Positions 17,871-27,347 are shown, numbered from the stretch's first letter. The stretch: 54,629 bases of DNA from Parcubacteria group bacterium Greene0714_7 (GCA_007378985.1 VMHB01000003.1:92283-146911), one strand, 5' to 3'. Notes: a model not told the origin generated them from the letters alone. Translations and numbers: made by a program.

Positions 17871-17996
17871 CTGTTAAATCCAGCTTGGACTTAGATGTAT
17901 AGAAAACCGCTCATTGCGTACTCTATACTATAGAATATAACTGTTTTCAGGGAAAATTTCAAGCTGGCTGGCTTTGAGCCAGATTTAACAGGGTAT
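17871..17996. repeat. Terminal inverted repeat element (~126 bp)
   Basis: accctgttaaatccagctt...aagctggctggctttgagccagatttaacagggt. Confidence 0.7.
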
Positions 17997-18014
17997 AACT
18001 GAAATCTACTCAAT

Positions 18015-18419
18015 ATGTTTCGTGATTTCATTAATAAAATCAAGGCCCTAGGGGCGAGAGTACGGGAAAACACACTAATTGTTATCGTTATTGTGTTAGT
18101 TGCCCTGTTGGCTTTTGGGCTTGGGAGATTGTCTGTTTTCTACGGAGAAAAAGGTCAATTTAAGGTGATCTATCCAAATGGTCAAAGTGCTTCAGCTCTC
18201 ACTGGATTCTTGGGTGTTGGTGGTATTAGAGAGGAAATTACCTTACCGCCACTACCCCAGGTTGCGGGCTATTTTGTAGCGTCGAAAATAGGAAGTACTT
18301 ATTTTTTCCCATGGTGCCCGCTTGCGGTAAAGATTTCTTCAACGGACAGAATTTATTTCAGCAGTAGGGTTTCCGCTGAGGGTGCCGGCTACCACGCTGG
18401 CCGTTGTAATGGGATGTGA
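18015..18419 (+). CDS. Hypothetical membrane-anchored protein with Ada-like metal-binding-type C-terminus
   Basis: N-terminal TM; C-terminal YFVASKIGSTYFFPWCPLAVKISSTDRIYFSSRVSAEGAGYHAGRCNGM. Confidence 0.7.
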   Translation: MFRDFINKIKALGARVRENTLIVIVIVLVALLAFGLGRLSVFYGEKGQFKVIYPNGQSASALTGFLGVGGIREEITLPPLPQVAGYFVASKIGSTYFFPWCPLAVKISSTDRIYFSSRVSAEGAGYHAGRCNGM

Positions 18420-18496
18420 AGAAGGTTCTAGGTGCTAGCTTCTAGGTTCTAGCTTTCAATTTTTCAAATTAAGTCAAATATAAAAATTAAAAATGG

Positions 18497-18538
18497 CTGT
18501 ATAGTATAATTTAACGATCGTTAAATTATACTATACAG
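18497..18538. repeat. 42-bp palindrome, copy 3
   Basis: ctgtatagtataatttaacga|tcgttaaattatactatacag, perfect; compensatory C/G to T/A versus copy 1. Confidence 0.95.
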
Positions 18539-18653
18539 GTCTTAGGGCGTGTGTACTCTTAATTTTGAGTGAGAAGATATCTACATACTGGCTCTCGTTT
18601 TATTGTACATTTACCTCTAAACCCTATACCCTAAACACTGGCCCCTAACTAAA

Positions 18654-19253
18654 ATGATCGCTCTAGATATTGAATGCTCAGGCACAGAGCCTCATAAAAA
18701 TTCCATCCTCTCAATTGGGGGAGTCGATGTTGCTACTCCTGCTAATCGTTTTTATGGCGAGTGTAGAGTGTGGGACGGAGCTCATATTAATGAAGAAGCA
18801 CTTGGGGTTAATGGTTTTTCACACGCACAAGCCATTGATCTTTCAAAGAAAAGCGAAATAGAGCTGGTGCAAGATTTTATTTCATGGACACTTGCTGTCC
18901 ATGATCGAACTTTTGTAGGACAAAACCCATCTTTTGATAGAGATTTCTTGATTGCCGCTTGCGAGAGGGGAGGTATTAATTTTCCTTTTGCGCACCGAAC
19001 GATTGATACCCACACTCTTACTTACATGCATATGGTGGAACGAGGAATTGCGCCTCCGTTTGATGAGGAGAAACATCACACAAAATTGACTCTAGACACC
19101 GCTCTTAAATATGTAGGTATTCCAGAAGAGCCGAAGCCTCATAATGCTCTCACTGGCGCCCTTTCGCACGCCGAAGTTGCTTCACGGATCCTCTATGGCA
19201 AGCCACTTTTGCCAGAATTTTCCCCCTACCCCATCCCTTGGCTGTCCCAATAA
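18654..19253 (+). CDS. DnaQ-like 3'-5' exonuclease
   Basis: ALDIECSGTEPHKNSILSIGGV, VGQNPSFDRDFL, HNALTGALSHAEVASRI (DEDD motifs). Confidence 0.88.
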   Translation: MIALDIECSGTEPHKNSILSIGGVDVATPANRFYGECRVWDGAHINEEALGVNGFSHAQAIDLSKKSEIELVQDFISWTLAVHDRTFVGQNPSFDRDFLIAACERGGINFPFAHRTIDTHTLTYMHMVERGIAPPFDEEKHHTKLTLDTALKYVGIPEEPKPHNALTGALSHAEVASRILYGKPLLPEFSPYPIPWLSQ

Positions 19254-19330
19254 GTTTTCTTTTAACTTTGTCCTAAACCCTAAACGCTATCCACTAACCC
19301 CTAACCACTAATTCAGGTTACACTCTAACC

Positions 19331-20056
19331 ATGTCTGATCCGCAAAGAAAATACCGAATAGTAAATCCTCCTGGCGAACATCGCATGGAAGGGGATTTTC
19401 GTGTCTGTGACCCTGAAAAAACTGACCACACTAAAGACATGGAGTCGTGGCGTATTTTCAAGATAATGGGTGAATTGATTGATGGATTCTCCATGCTCCG
19501 CAAATACCGTCTGGCTGCGACCTTCTTTGGTTCAGCTCGTTCTCATATGAATCCAAAGATATATGAAGATGCGCGACTGCTTGCGGAGAAGCTCGCTAAA
19601 TCAGGGTTTGTGGTTATTACAGGTGGTGCAGGAGGTGTGATGGAGTCTGCAAGTAAGGGAGCATTTGAAGCGGGAGGGCAATCTGTAGGGCTTAATATCA
19701 AACTTCCAACTGAACAGCATGTTAATCCCTACCTCACCGACACAGCCCTCTTTAATTATTTCTTCACTCGGAAAGTGATGCTTTCCTTTGCCTCTGAGGT
19801 ATATATCTACTTCCCGGGCGGTTTTGGGACTATGGATGAGTTGTTCGAGATTTTGACCTTAGTTCAAACTAACAAAATCAAGCGGATTCCTATAATTCTC
19901 TACAATAGGGAATACTGGACACCACTCCTCAACTTCTTTAAAGAACACCTCCTCGTTAAGTATCAGACCATCAACAAGGAAGATTTAGACCTTTTTGTGG
20001 TGGCTGACACTCCTGAAGAGGCTCATCAGGCAATTTTGACTCTGGTTAAATGCTGA
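19331..20056 (+). CDS. LOG family / TIGR00730 Rossmann-fold protein
   Basis: ATFFGSARSHMNPKIYEDARLLAEKLAKSGFVVITGGAGGVMESASKGAFEAGG; FPGGFGTMDELFEILTLVQT. Confidence 0.92.
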   Translation: MSDPQRKYRIVNPPGEHRMEGDFRVCDPEKTDHTKDMESWRIFKIMGELIDGFSMLRKYRLAATFFGSARSHMNPKIYEDARLLAEKLAKSGFVVITGGAGGVMESASKGAFEAGGQSVGLNIKLPTEQHVNPYLTDTALFNYFFTRKVMLSFASEVYIYFPGGFGTMDELFEILTLVQTNKIKRIPIILYNREYWTPLLNFFKEHLLVKYQTINKEDLDLFVVADTPEEAHQAILTLVKC

Positions 20057-20278
20057 AATAAGCCACTAGCCACTCGGGTTTAGGGTTTAGGCGACGCCTC
20101 GTCGGTTCCGTAGGGAACAAGCCTCATCGTTTTCGCGGGAGGGTTCAACGTCGAAAATATCTTAAAAACCTCTATTTCCTCATCAGCATTTCTATGGCTC
20201 TGTAGAGCCGTAGAAGAGTGTTTTTTGGTTCCGCAAGCCTTGACACCAAAAGTTCCCAGTGCTAGCGTAGTGAGGTAG

Positions 20279-20303
20279 TCGGCTTTCGGGCCGGCTTTTT
20301 TAG
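20279..20303 (+). terminator. Intrinsic terminator
   Basis: gccggc/agtcggc stem: agtcggctttcgggccggctttttt. Confidence 0.75.
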
Positions 20304-20391
20304 TACCCCAATTTCGATTATTACGAAGGGGGACTCAAAGCAGGTTTACATCATCACTAACGGCCCCTATGGGCCAAAATCATTAAATCGT

Positions 20392-20823
20392 ATGTTCTTA
20401 CCAATTATGCTATTGCTAGCAAGCGTTGCCATGTCTACGCCCACAGCACTTTCTACGACCACAAACCCAGAAGGTCCAAAGGTGGAAACCTTAGGACAGT
20501 ATGTGAAGCAGTACTACGCTGATACGCCTATTTTGGCCGATATAGCATGGTGTGAGTCCAGAATTCGTCATGTCGATAAAGAGGGCGATATATTGCGTGG
20601 CGTCGTCAATCCTAAGGATATAGGGGTGATGCAAATTAATACCAAGTATCATGAAGAGCAAGCAGAGGCTATGAATCTCGACTTGCACACCCTTGACGGT
20701 AACCTTGCCTACGCTAAGCGTTTGTATGAGAAAGAGGGTACGAAGCCTTGGGCATCTTCTAAAGCTTGTTGGGGACCCCTCTCAAAGAAATCAACAGAAG
20801 GAGCTACGCTGGCTCAAAAATAA
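20392..20823 (+). CDS. Secreted lytic transglycosylase-like protein (SLT-type)
   Basis: Signal peptide; ADIAWCESRIRHVDK..., NPKDIGVMQINTKYH, NLAYAKRLYEKEGTKPWASSKACWG. Confidence 0.85.
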   Translation: MFLPIMLLLASVAMSTPTALSTTTNPEGPKVETLGQYVKQYYADTPILADIAWCESRIRHVDKEGDILRGVVNPKDIGVMQINTKYHEEQAEAMNLDLHTLDGNLAYAKRLYEKEGTKPWASSKACWGPLSKKSTEGATLAQK

Positions 20824-20872
20824 AGTTTTTCAATACAGAATTGATTACTCAATATCCGCCCTTAGGCGGGTA

Positions 20873-20901
20873 TTGACATATACATCAATCTAAGGTACAA
20901 T
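20873..20901 (+). promoter_or_regulatory. Promoter TTGACA-17-TACAAT
   Basis: Near-consensus -35/-10; -10 ends 10 nt before ATG at 20912. Confidence 0.8.
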
Positions 20902-20911
20902 GCAAAGAATT

Positions 20912-21850
20912 ATGAATGAAGCACATACAGAAAAGACTCCATTGGAGCGTACTGTCGAGCGTGTGGCACACTCGGTAGTTAGTGTGAAGGTTTTTAAAGA
21001 AGTTAAAGGGTCAGTGCATCCAAAGAATCCCGAACGAACACAGGAGTCTCACTGGGTTCCAACAGCTGAAGGGAGTGGCTTTTTTGTATCAAAGGATGGA
21101 ATGATTGTGACTAATAGGCATGTCGTTTCAGGTGGTAGCCAAGATGAGGCTCTGGTGGTGCAATTGGATTCAAAGAAAAAACTAACGGCAGAAGTTTTTT
21201 ATATAGACCCCGTGCGTGACTTTGCACTCTTGAAAGTTGCAGGAACTAAACATGAGCCACTTACCATTGGGGATTCAGATAAGGTAAAGAGAGGAGCAAC
21301 AATTACAATTGCTGGGAACCCTCTTGGTGTAGGAGGAAGTTTTTCTCAAGGGACTGTTACTTCAGTACCTGATGGCCATGAACAATTCGCCTTCAGAACA
21401 GATGCTGACATTCGTTCAGGAAGTTCTGGTGGGGTTATGCTTAATGCAAAAGATGAAGTCATAGGTATCAATACCTTTGCAAACCTCGATCAGACAGGTT
21501 CTATTGGTGGTGCTATTCCCATTAATGAGGTTAAAGTGATTATTGAACATCCTCGTGTTTTTCAGGGAATACAAGCACTCTTCCAAGAAATACGCATAGA
21601 GCGTGAAGCAGAAGAACCAATCTCGCTCGAGACAGCATTCGGTTTTGCTTTGCAAGGTCTGGAGATAATTTTCAAACAAGAGCTTTCGTCTCAGGGACGA
21701 GAAGTGTCAATGAAAGAAATTATGGCTGATGTAGCGGTTCAGTATTATTTTTCCGAGATGTTGAAGTCTGCTCGTTCATCTAAGTATCAAGAAGCATTAG
21801 AGAAGAAATTTGGAGTTTCGTTTTCTTCTACGCCAGCTTCAAAAAAGTAA
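20912..21850 (+). CDS. Trypsin-like (HtrA/S1C-type) serine protease
   Basis: GSGFFVSKDGMIVTNRHVVSGG, DFALLKV, FRTDADIRSGSSGGVMLN. Confidence 0.9.
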   Translation: MNEAHTEKTPLERTVERVAHSVVSVKVFKEVKGSVHPKNPERTQESHWVPTAEGSGFFVSKDGMIVTNRHVVSGGSQDEALVVQLDSKKKLTAEVFYIDPVRDFALLKVAGTKHEPLTIGDSDKVKRGATITIAGNPLGVGGSFSQGTVTSVPDGHEQFAFRTDADIRSGSSGGVMLNAKDEVIGINTFANLDQTGSIGGAIPINEVKVIIEHPRVFQGIQALFQEIRIEREAEEPISLETAFGFALQGLEIIFKQELSSQGREVSMKEIMADVAVQYYFSEMLKSARSSKYQEALEKKFGVSFSSTPASKK

Positions 21851-21870
21851 ATTGTGGAATAGGAAGTATT

Positions 21871-21900
21871 AAAAAACCTCCCCGAATGGGGAGGTTTTTT
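21871..21900. terminator. Intrinsic terminator
   Basis: aaaaaacctcccc-gaat-ggggaggtttttt. Confidence 0.92.
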
Positions 21901-21911
21901 AATAAAAGCAT

Positions 21912-22319
21912 TTAGTAGCTCTTTTTTGCGAGCATGGCGTCTAAACTGTATTTGCCTGCACCGTGAGCCATGAGGACAAGCATGCCTCCTATAATTGAGA
22001 CATTCTTCCAGAGCATTATCATGTTCACTGGATTGGTGAAGTCAGTGTGGAAGTAGTAGGTAACCGGAATAAGAAAGAGGGCAATAGCGAGAGCTACCCA
22101 CTTTGTTTTGAATCCTATAACAAGCATAATTCCACCGAGAAGTTCTATGACAATTGCAAGTACTATTGCAAGTTCAGGGAAGGGAACCCCGGCAGAGGCT
22201 GCATAAGCAACCATGCCTGCAAAACCAGAAATCTTAGTAAAACCAAAAATCACGAAGATGCCTGCAAGAGCGAGGCGACCAACAAGTGCTAAAGCGGATG
22301 CGTATTTATCCATACTCAA
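21912..22319 (-). CDS. DoxX family membrane protein
   Basis: GRLALAGIFVIFGFTKISGFAGMVAYAASAGVPFPELAIVLAIVIELLGGIMLVIGFKTK. Confidence 0.9.
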   Translation of the reverse strand: MSMDKYASALALVGRLALAGIFVIFGFTKISGFAGMVAYAASAGVPFPELAIVLAIVIELLGGIMLVIGFKTKWVALAIALFLIPVTYYFHTDFTNPVNMIMLWKNVSIIGGMLVLMAHGAGKYSLDAMLAKKSY

Positions 22320-22342
22320 AAAACTAAAATAATAAGGTGATT

Positions 22343-22511
22343 CTAGGGCATGTTCGGAAACCCGCGGTACCCAAGCCGAACTGTCTATTTTTGTGGCGAG
22401 ACACCGAGCTGGAGTCCGAAATGTACTGTAAGTACTTAGAGGACGAAGCGAGTGTGTTGTAGTCCAAAAATAGACGGTGCAGGCAGGGGGAGGTTTCCAG
22501 ACATGCCCTAG
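22343..22511. repeat. 169-bp inverted-repeat element
   Basis: ctagggcatgttcggaaacc ... ggtttccagacatgccctag ends; internal ctgtctatttttg/caaaaatagac pairing. Confidence 0.8.
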
Positions 22512-22556
22512 TATAACAGCTGAACTTCGAGTGCCCAGACTAGGCTCTAGTGAGTA

Positions 22557-22587
22557 CCCATGTTGGACCTCCGAGGTCCAACATGGG
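22557..22587. terminator. Hairpin/terminator
   Basis: cccatgttggacct-ccg-aggtccaacatggg followed by agggttttt. Confidence 0.8.
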
Positions 22588-22608
22588 AGGGTTTTTCATT
22601 TTGTTTCC

Positions 22609-22899
22609 TCACTTCTTTTGTTCAGGGTTTTCTCCTCCAGATTTGGATGTCCAAGGGCTTAAGACGGGTTCGTTGGGGAGACGATCATCAAACTTGATGT
22701 TATTTTTCTGCTCTATTTCTTCTACCTGTTGAGCGATTGCTTTGGCAATCATTTTTGCAGCGGGCAAGGGGAGTAAGAAGCATGAGGTTGTCTGACCCGA
22801 CTCTACCGCAAGGTGCAAGAGCCCATTTATAACTCGAACATTAACGGTATCAACAAAAAGCTTTGAAGGAACGGAGTTGAAGTCAAATTCTTGTGGCAT
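22609..22899 (-). CDS. DUF3467-like protein
   Basis: VDTVNVRVINGLLHLAVESGQTTSCFLLPLPAAKMIAKAIAQQVEEIEQ. Confidence 0.65.
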   Translation of the reverse strand: MPQEFDFNSVPSKLFVDTVNVRVINGLLHLAVESGQTTSCFLLPLPAAKMIAKAIAQQVEEIEQKNNIKFDDRLPNEPVLSPWTSKSGGENPEQKK

Positions 22900-23150
22900 A
22901 GCTGTAATTGTTACGAATAAGATGCAGTATAGCAAAATAGCGTTCGAGCTATTGAAATGAAAATTAACTATTACTATCCTTTAAGAAGGCGAGTATGACG
23001 ATGGCAAAGAATGCCAAGTTAAGCCAGTGACTTATATCATTTTCTATCATTCTTAATGCTCTCACAACTAAAGAATTCAGTAAAGCCTTTTAGGCGCTCT
23101 CAGGTGTGCATTATTGACATTGTCGTAAAGGATAGTATTGTAAAAAACAT

Positions 23151-23339
23151 ATGGGACAAGGAAGTTTTGATAAAGAATCTTTTTCAAAGCCTAGTAGGAT
23201 TTTTAGAGGTACGCGGATTAAAGATGGGGACAGAAAATTTTCTCCTGTTGGAAGTGCTAGTCGTAACAGTCATCAAAAGAAAAATTACAACGCAAACAAA
23301 GATCGCCTTGCAACTCAGGGTGTTTTAGATGACGAGTAA
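23151..23339 (+). CDS. Small hypothetical protein
   Basis: MGQGSFDKESFSKPSRIFRGTRIKDGDRKFSPVGSASRNSHQKKNYNANKDRLATQGVLDDE; preferred over the overlapping frame for composition. Confidence 0.45.
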   Translation: MGQGSFDKESFSKPSRIFRGTRIKDGDRKFSPVGSASRNSHQKKNYNANKDRLATQGVLDDE

Positions 23340-23386
23340 GATTACAGTCAAAGAAAAAAAATCGGTTTTAATATAAAATATTTACT

Positions 23387-23530
23387 ATGGCTAGTGAATC
23401 AGTAGAGGTCAGACTCCTAAAAGATCGGGTGCGGTCCTTAGAGAGTAGGGTAAGTCAGATGGCTCGGGCTCTTTCAGAGTTAACTCCTTCTACTCCTGCA
23501 AAGAAGAAAGTAGTAAATAAAAAAAAGTGA
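23387..23530 (+). CDS. Small coiled-coil protein with Lys-rich tail (47 aa)
   Basis: MASESVEVRLLKDRVRSLESRVSQMARALSELTPSTPAKKKVVNKKK. Confidence 0.5.
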   Translation: MASESVEVRLLKDRVRSLESRVSQMARALSELTPSTPAKKKVVNKKK

Positions 23531-23880
23531 CACTTGAAGCTTGTTAGCAATGGAAACATCGTTTCTTTCCGTCCTCGATACTTTGTTGTGCTTTAGTCTA
23601 TAGGGAATAGGATTAGGAATACTTCGCACAATATATCTTTTACGAAGTTAATATAGAGGGAAACTCGGCTTTCTCTGAACTTTGGATTTGAGCTCTTTAG
23701 GTATCACTTCATACATATTTATCTTGGATCCATATCTTATTTTACTTGTCGTGCTACCTCTCAAGTTCTCTAGGGATACTGAATTATCTTTTTGATTATC
23801 TATCCAGGAGAATTTAAAGCTTTTGACTCCCCTCTCGAGCTATTGCTTAAATTTAAATATGTTGTCTAATATAGTAATTT

Positions 23881-23907
23881 AAAAACCCTCCGAGCTGGAG
23901 GGTTTTT
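23881..23907. terminator. Intrinsic terminator
   Basis: aaaaaccctcc-gagct-ggagggttttt. Confidence 0.9.
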
Positions 23908-23929
23908 AAATAGAATAGCCTGAGATTCT

Positions 23930-24169
23930 TTAGACCATTGGCTTTGGTCCGCCCATGCACCAAGCGCATTCTTTCTTGTGTCCTAGTACAAGCCAGAGTG
24001 CTGAGAGTCCTACAAGGACATATACAACCCATTCCACCATTGGCCACGTGCCAAGGAGCATGCTAACGACATTCCAGTCGCTACCCATAAAACCACCAAG
24101 GCCTACGAGACCCCAATTGAGTCCGCCTACTACAAGGAGTAGGAACGCAAGCATATGCAAATACTTCAT
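23930..24169 (-). CDS. DUF378 family protein
   Basis: MLAFLLLVVGGLNWGLVGLGGF...NVVSMLLG...VEWVVYVLVGLSALWLVL. Confidence 0.92.
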   Translation of the reverse strand: MKYLHMLAFLLLVVGGLNWGLVGLGGFMGSDWNVVSMLLGTWPMVEWVVYVLVGLSALWLVLGHKKECAWCMGGPKPMV

Positions 24170-24328
24170 ATAAATATATTAATTATCTAAAACTATTAAT
24201 AATGACTTTACCAATACATTGAACACCCAAAACACCACTCTCTGGGGTTTTGAGACCTCTGGTGTGGATTGTTTATTTATCTTTCTTTTTCCTTCTCTAG
24301 AACCTAAAACCTAGTACCTAGAACCTTC

Positions 24329-25696
24329 TTAAAGGTATTTCATCGGATTCAAATAGGCCTCCGTAGGGGCTACTGGCATATAGGCTCCAGCACACTTTGT
24401 TATTGATTTCACATCACCAAGCTTAATAATTTTAACGGCACTTGCCACATATACGCTGAAATGGAGATGTGGTCCGGTGGCGTATCCTGTTTTACCGCTG
24501 TACCCAAGGAGGCTCCCTGTGCCTACTGTAGAGCCCTTAGAGACGCTAATGACTGACAGGTGGGCATAAATAGTGCCTAGGCCGTTATTGTGACGCACAT
24601 ACACCCATTTACCATAAGAGTAGCATCCCCGGAAAAGATCGGTATTACCAGTATCGACAACGACACCTCCCAAGGCTGAAACAATAGGCGTTCCTTCAGG
24701 TGCTCCAAAATCTACACCGTTGTGACCTTTGCCATTGTATGCACCACTTTGAGCGAATGCAGTATTGCCAAAGTATTGCGTAAGACAATATATATTTTTG
24801 AATGTATTGGTGCGATCCCTACAGCGAAGCATAAAGGCAGAATCAAGTGGAAATGAAAGAACCCCACTACCTGCCTTTGGGATACTTGTTGGATCAAGTG
24901 TGTATTTCAGGCTTGCTTCGTAGTCATTAAGTTGTTTTTCAAATTGAGCTTTTGCGGCCTGTTTATCTGCAAGTAGTTTTTGGAACGCAGATTCCTTATT
25001 TTTTGTCTGTGCAAGTAGTGTGGCCTGCTCGTTGCGATTTTGATCGAGAAGTATTTTTTGATCAGACAATTGCTTTTTCAAAGACAGAAGTTTCGCTTTC
25101 TCTTTTTCTGTAGCGCTATAGTCCACCGTAAGAGATTCTTTTGTATTTTGAAGATCAATAACTTCATTTCTGAGAACATTACTGAGTTGTTCTACACGAT
25201 CTACTTCTTGCCACACTTCGATCATCTCATCTGCGCTCAGGAGTTGTTCAACTATCGTGGTCTCACCTATCTGATAGAGAGCTTGGAAAGATTGCTCCAT
25301 TGTCTTCTTGGAAGTTTCTATACGTTTTGCTTTATCATCAATAGCCCCACCGAGACGTTTGAGCTGTAGTGTTGCCGAAGCAATTTTATTTTCTGTAACT
25401 GAAATGGTTGCTCCTATTTTTTTTCTAGAAACATCAATTCTGTTTACTTCTCCTTGCAGTGTTGTTTTTTCCCCGGCTATTTGATAGAGCGTGCTTTCGT
25501 ACTGTGCAATTTCTTTTTCCAATGCTGCGATTTTGGCACTCTGTTCAGCTATTTTTTCTTGGATGTCTGAGGTAGTATCACCAAAAACTATCGTAGGTGA
25601 AGTTTGAGAAAATCCTAGAATCCCAAAAAACAAAAAAAGTCCGATAAAAACCGATATAAAAGAAACAGAACTCTTAAATAGAGGTATCCATTTCAT
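24329..25696 (-). CDS. Murein hydrolase activator (coiled coil + M23 peptidase)
   Basis: Signal/TM, long coiled coil, GHNGVDFGAPEGTPIVSALGGVVVDTGN...GPHLHFSVY. Confidence 0.92.
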   Translation of the reverse strand: MKWIPLFKSSVSFISVFIGLFLFFGILGFSQTSPTIVFGDTTSDIQEKIAEQSAKIAALEKEIAQYESTLYQIAGEKTTLQGEVNRIDVSRKKIGATISVTENKIASATLQLKRLGGAIDDKAKRIETSKKTMEQSFQALYQIGETTIVEQLLSADEMIEVWQEVDRVEQLSNVLRNEVIDLQNTKESLTVDYSATEKEKAKLLSLKKQLSDQKILLDQNRNEQATLLAQTKNKESAFQKLLADKQAAKAQFEKQLNDYEASLKYTLDPTSIPKAGSGVLSFPLDSAFMLRCRDRTNTFKNIYCLTQYFGNTAFAQSGAYNGKGHNGVDFGAPEGTPIVSALGGVVVDTGNTDLFRGCYSYGKWVYVRHNNGLGTIYAHLSVISVSKGSTVGTGSLLGYSGKTGYATGPHLHFSVYVASAVKIIKLGDVKSITKCAGAYMPVAPTEAYLNPMKYL

Positions 25697-25698
25697 TG

Positions 25699-27144
25699 TT
25701 ATCCGAGGGCACGAATAGCGTCTTCAATACGGGTTATTGTTTCTTTCTTACCTATGACACCCGCAATGGTAAATGGGTCAGGGGATTTACCTCTACCTGA
25801 AAGCGTAAACCTAAACGGCCACAGCACAAGTCCCCTGCCCTTTTCTTCTGCGTATGGCCAAACAACCTCTTTAATTTTTTGATCATGCCATTCAGAATCG
25901 TTCAAGGTATTAAGGAGTGACATAACTTGCTTCAAGCGTGTCGCAGTTCTTTGCTTATCCATATCATCTTTTGGTAATAGTCCTGAGACTGGGTATGTGG
26001 GTGCCTCTGCATAAAAGGAAAATTCTCCTGCTTCATCCATGTCTTTCAATTCAGAGAAGGTTTGTATGCGTTCACGCATAAGAGGGACAAGACTTTCAAG
26101 AAGATTCTTTTTATTAAGTGCGGTGTACGTTTCCTTTGAAAGAAACAGAGAGGCGTGCTTCAAAAATTCATCAGAAGATAATTTTAGGATGTGTTCCCTA
26201 TTAAACCATTTGAGCTTCATCTCATTGAAGGCTCCCCCGCTCTTTTGGATTTGATCCACGCTGAACCGCTGTATTAATTCGTCTTTTGAAAATATTTCCT
26301 CATCGGTTCCTGGGTTCCATCCAATGAGTGCGAGGTAATTCACCATAGCACTCGGAAGATAGCCTTCAGTTTTGTATTCAAGAACATCTTTTGCGCCATC
26401 TCGTTTTCCTAATTTTTTAGTGCGATCGTCGCGAAGTATGGCAGGGAGTGTTACAAAGACAGGCGCTGGAACACCAAGGGCATCGTACAAACTAAGAAAT
26501 CGTGGCGTTGAAGAAATAAATTCGTCCGCACGAAAAATATGAGTAACACCCATGAGGTGATCGTCAACAATGTGTGCAAAGTTATACGTTGGGTATCCAT
26601 CGCCCTTCATGAGAATGAAGTCATCAAGAGCTTCTTCGCCCGCTTCAAGTTCACCTCGGACAGCGTCATTCCACTCGTATCTTTTTATTTCCGGTACCTT
26701 AAAGCGAAGTGGTGACTTCCCGTCCCATACAGAAAATGTTTCGGGGCGATGATCTCGAAATAAAAACGGTCGTTTTTCAGCTTTAGCCGTTTCTCTAAAT
26801 GCCGTTATTTCATCATGAGTGTACGGATCGGGATACGCATGGCCCGCGTCCATGAGCTTCTGTGCAAATGCTCTATATGAGTCCATTCTCTCTGATTGAA
26901 TGCAAGAACCGAAAGGCCCTGGTTTGTCGGGGCCATATTCCCAATCAATACCAAGCCACGAAAGAGAGTCTTGAATATGTTGAATGGAGCCTTCTATTGC
27001 CCGAGCTTGATCGGTATCCTCGATACGGAGTATTAGCGTGCCTTCATTTTTCTTGGCAAAAAGATAGGCAAATAGTGCCGTACGGACACCGCCGATATGC
27101 ATAAAGCCTGTGGGACTGGGAGCGAAGCGGGTAATTACTTTCAT
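25699..27144 (-). CDS. gltX: Glutamate--tRNA ligase
   Basis: RFAPSPTGFMHIGGVRTALFAYLFAKK; KKLGKRDGA. Confidence 0.97.
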   Translation of the reverse strand: MKVITRFAPSPTGFMHIGGVRTALFAYLFAKKNEGTLILRIEDTDQARAIEGSIQHIQDSLSWLGIDWEYGPDKPGPFGSCIQSERMDSYRAFAQKLMDAGHAYPDPYTHDEITAFRETAKAEKRPFLFRDHRPETFSVWDGKSPLRFKVPEIKRYEWNDAVRGELEAGEEALDDFILMKGDGYPTYNFAHIVDDHLMGVTHIFRADEFISSTPRFLSLYDALGVPAPVFVTLPAILRDDRTKKLGKRDGAKDVLEYKTEGYLPSAMVNYLALIGWNPGTDEEIFSKDELIQRFSVDQIQKSGGAFNEMKLKWFNREHILKLSSDEFLKHASLFLSKETYTALNKKNLLESLVPLMRERIQTFSELKDMDEAGEFSFYAEAPTYPVSGLLPKDDMDKQRTATRLKQVMSLLNTLNDSEWHDQKIKEVVWPYAEEKGRGLVLWPFRFTLSGRGKSPDPFTIAGVIGKKETITRIEDAIRALG

Positions 27145-27172
27145 AGAGCTTAGTGTATAGGTTACCGTCTAA

Positions 27173-27300
27173 CGAGTCGAGGGGAAAGAAGACTTTCTTT
27201 TTTCCCGAGCGAGAGCTGACGGAAAGTCAGCTACTGATTTACAGCCTAACGAAGCGAGTGGGAAGAGGGACTCCCCCTCTTCCCCGAGCGAGTGACAGCT
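27173..27300. repeat. Two tandem covarying hairpin units
   Basis: taacgagtcgaggggaaagaagactttcttttttcccgagcgag and taacgaagcgagtgggaagagggactccccctcttccccgagcgag. Confidence 0.7.
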
Positions 27301-27347
27301 ATAAAGTCTCTTTATAGGTTTTAGGTGCCAGTTTTTTTAGTTTTTAA

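Noticed and set aside
19267-19312. CCCTAAA-like repeats as plant telomere contamination
   Set aside because: Tracts are short, degenerate, interspersed between bacterial genes and repeated across the window, so chimeric contamination is unlikely.
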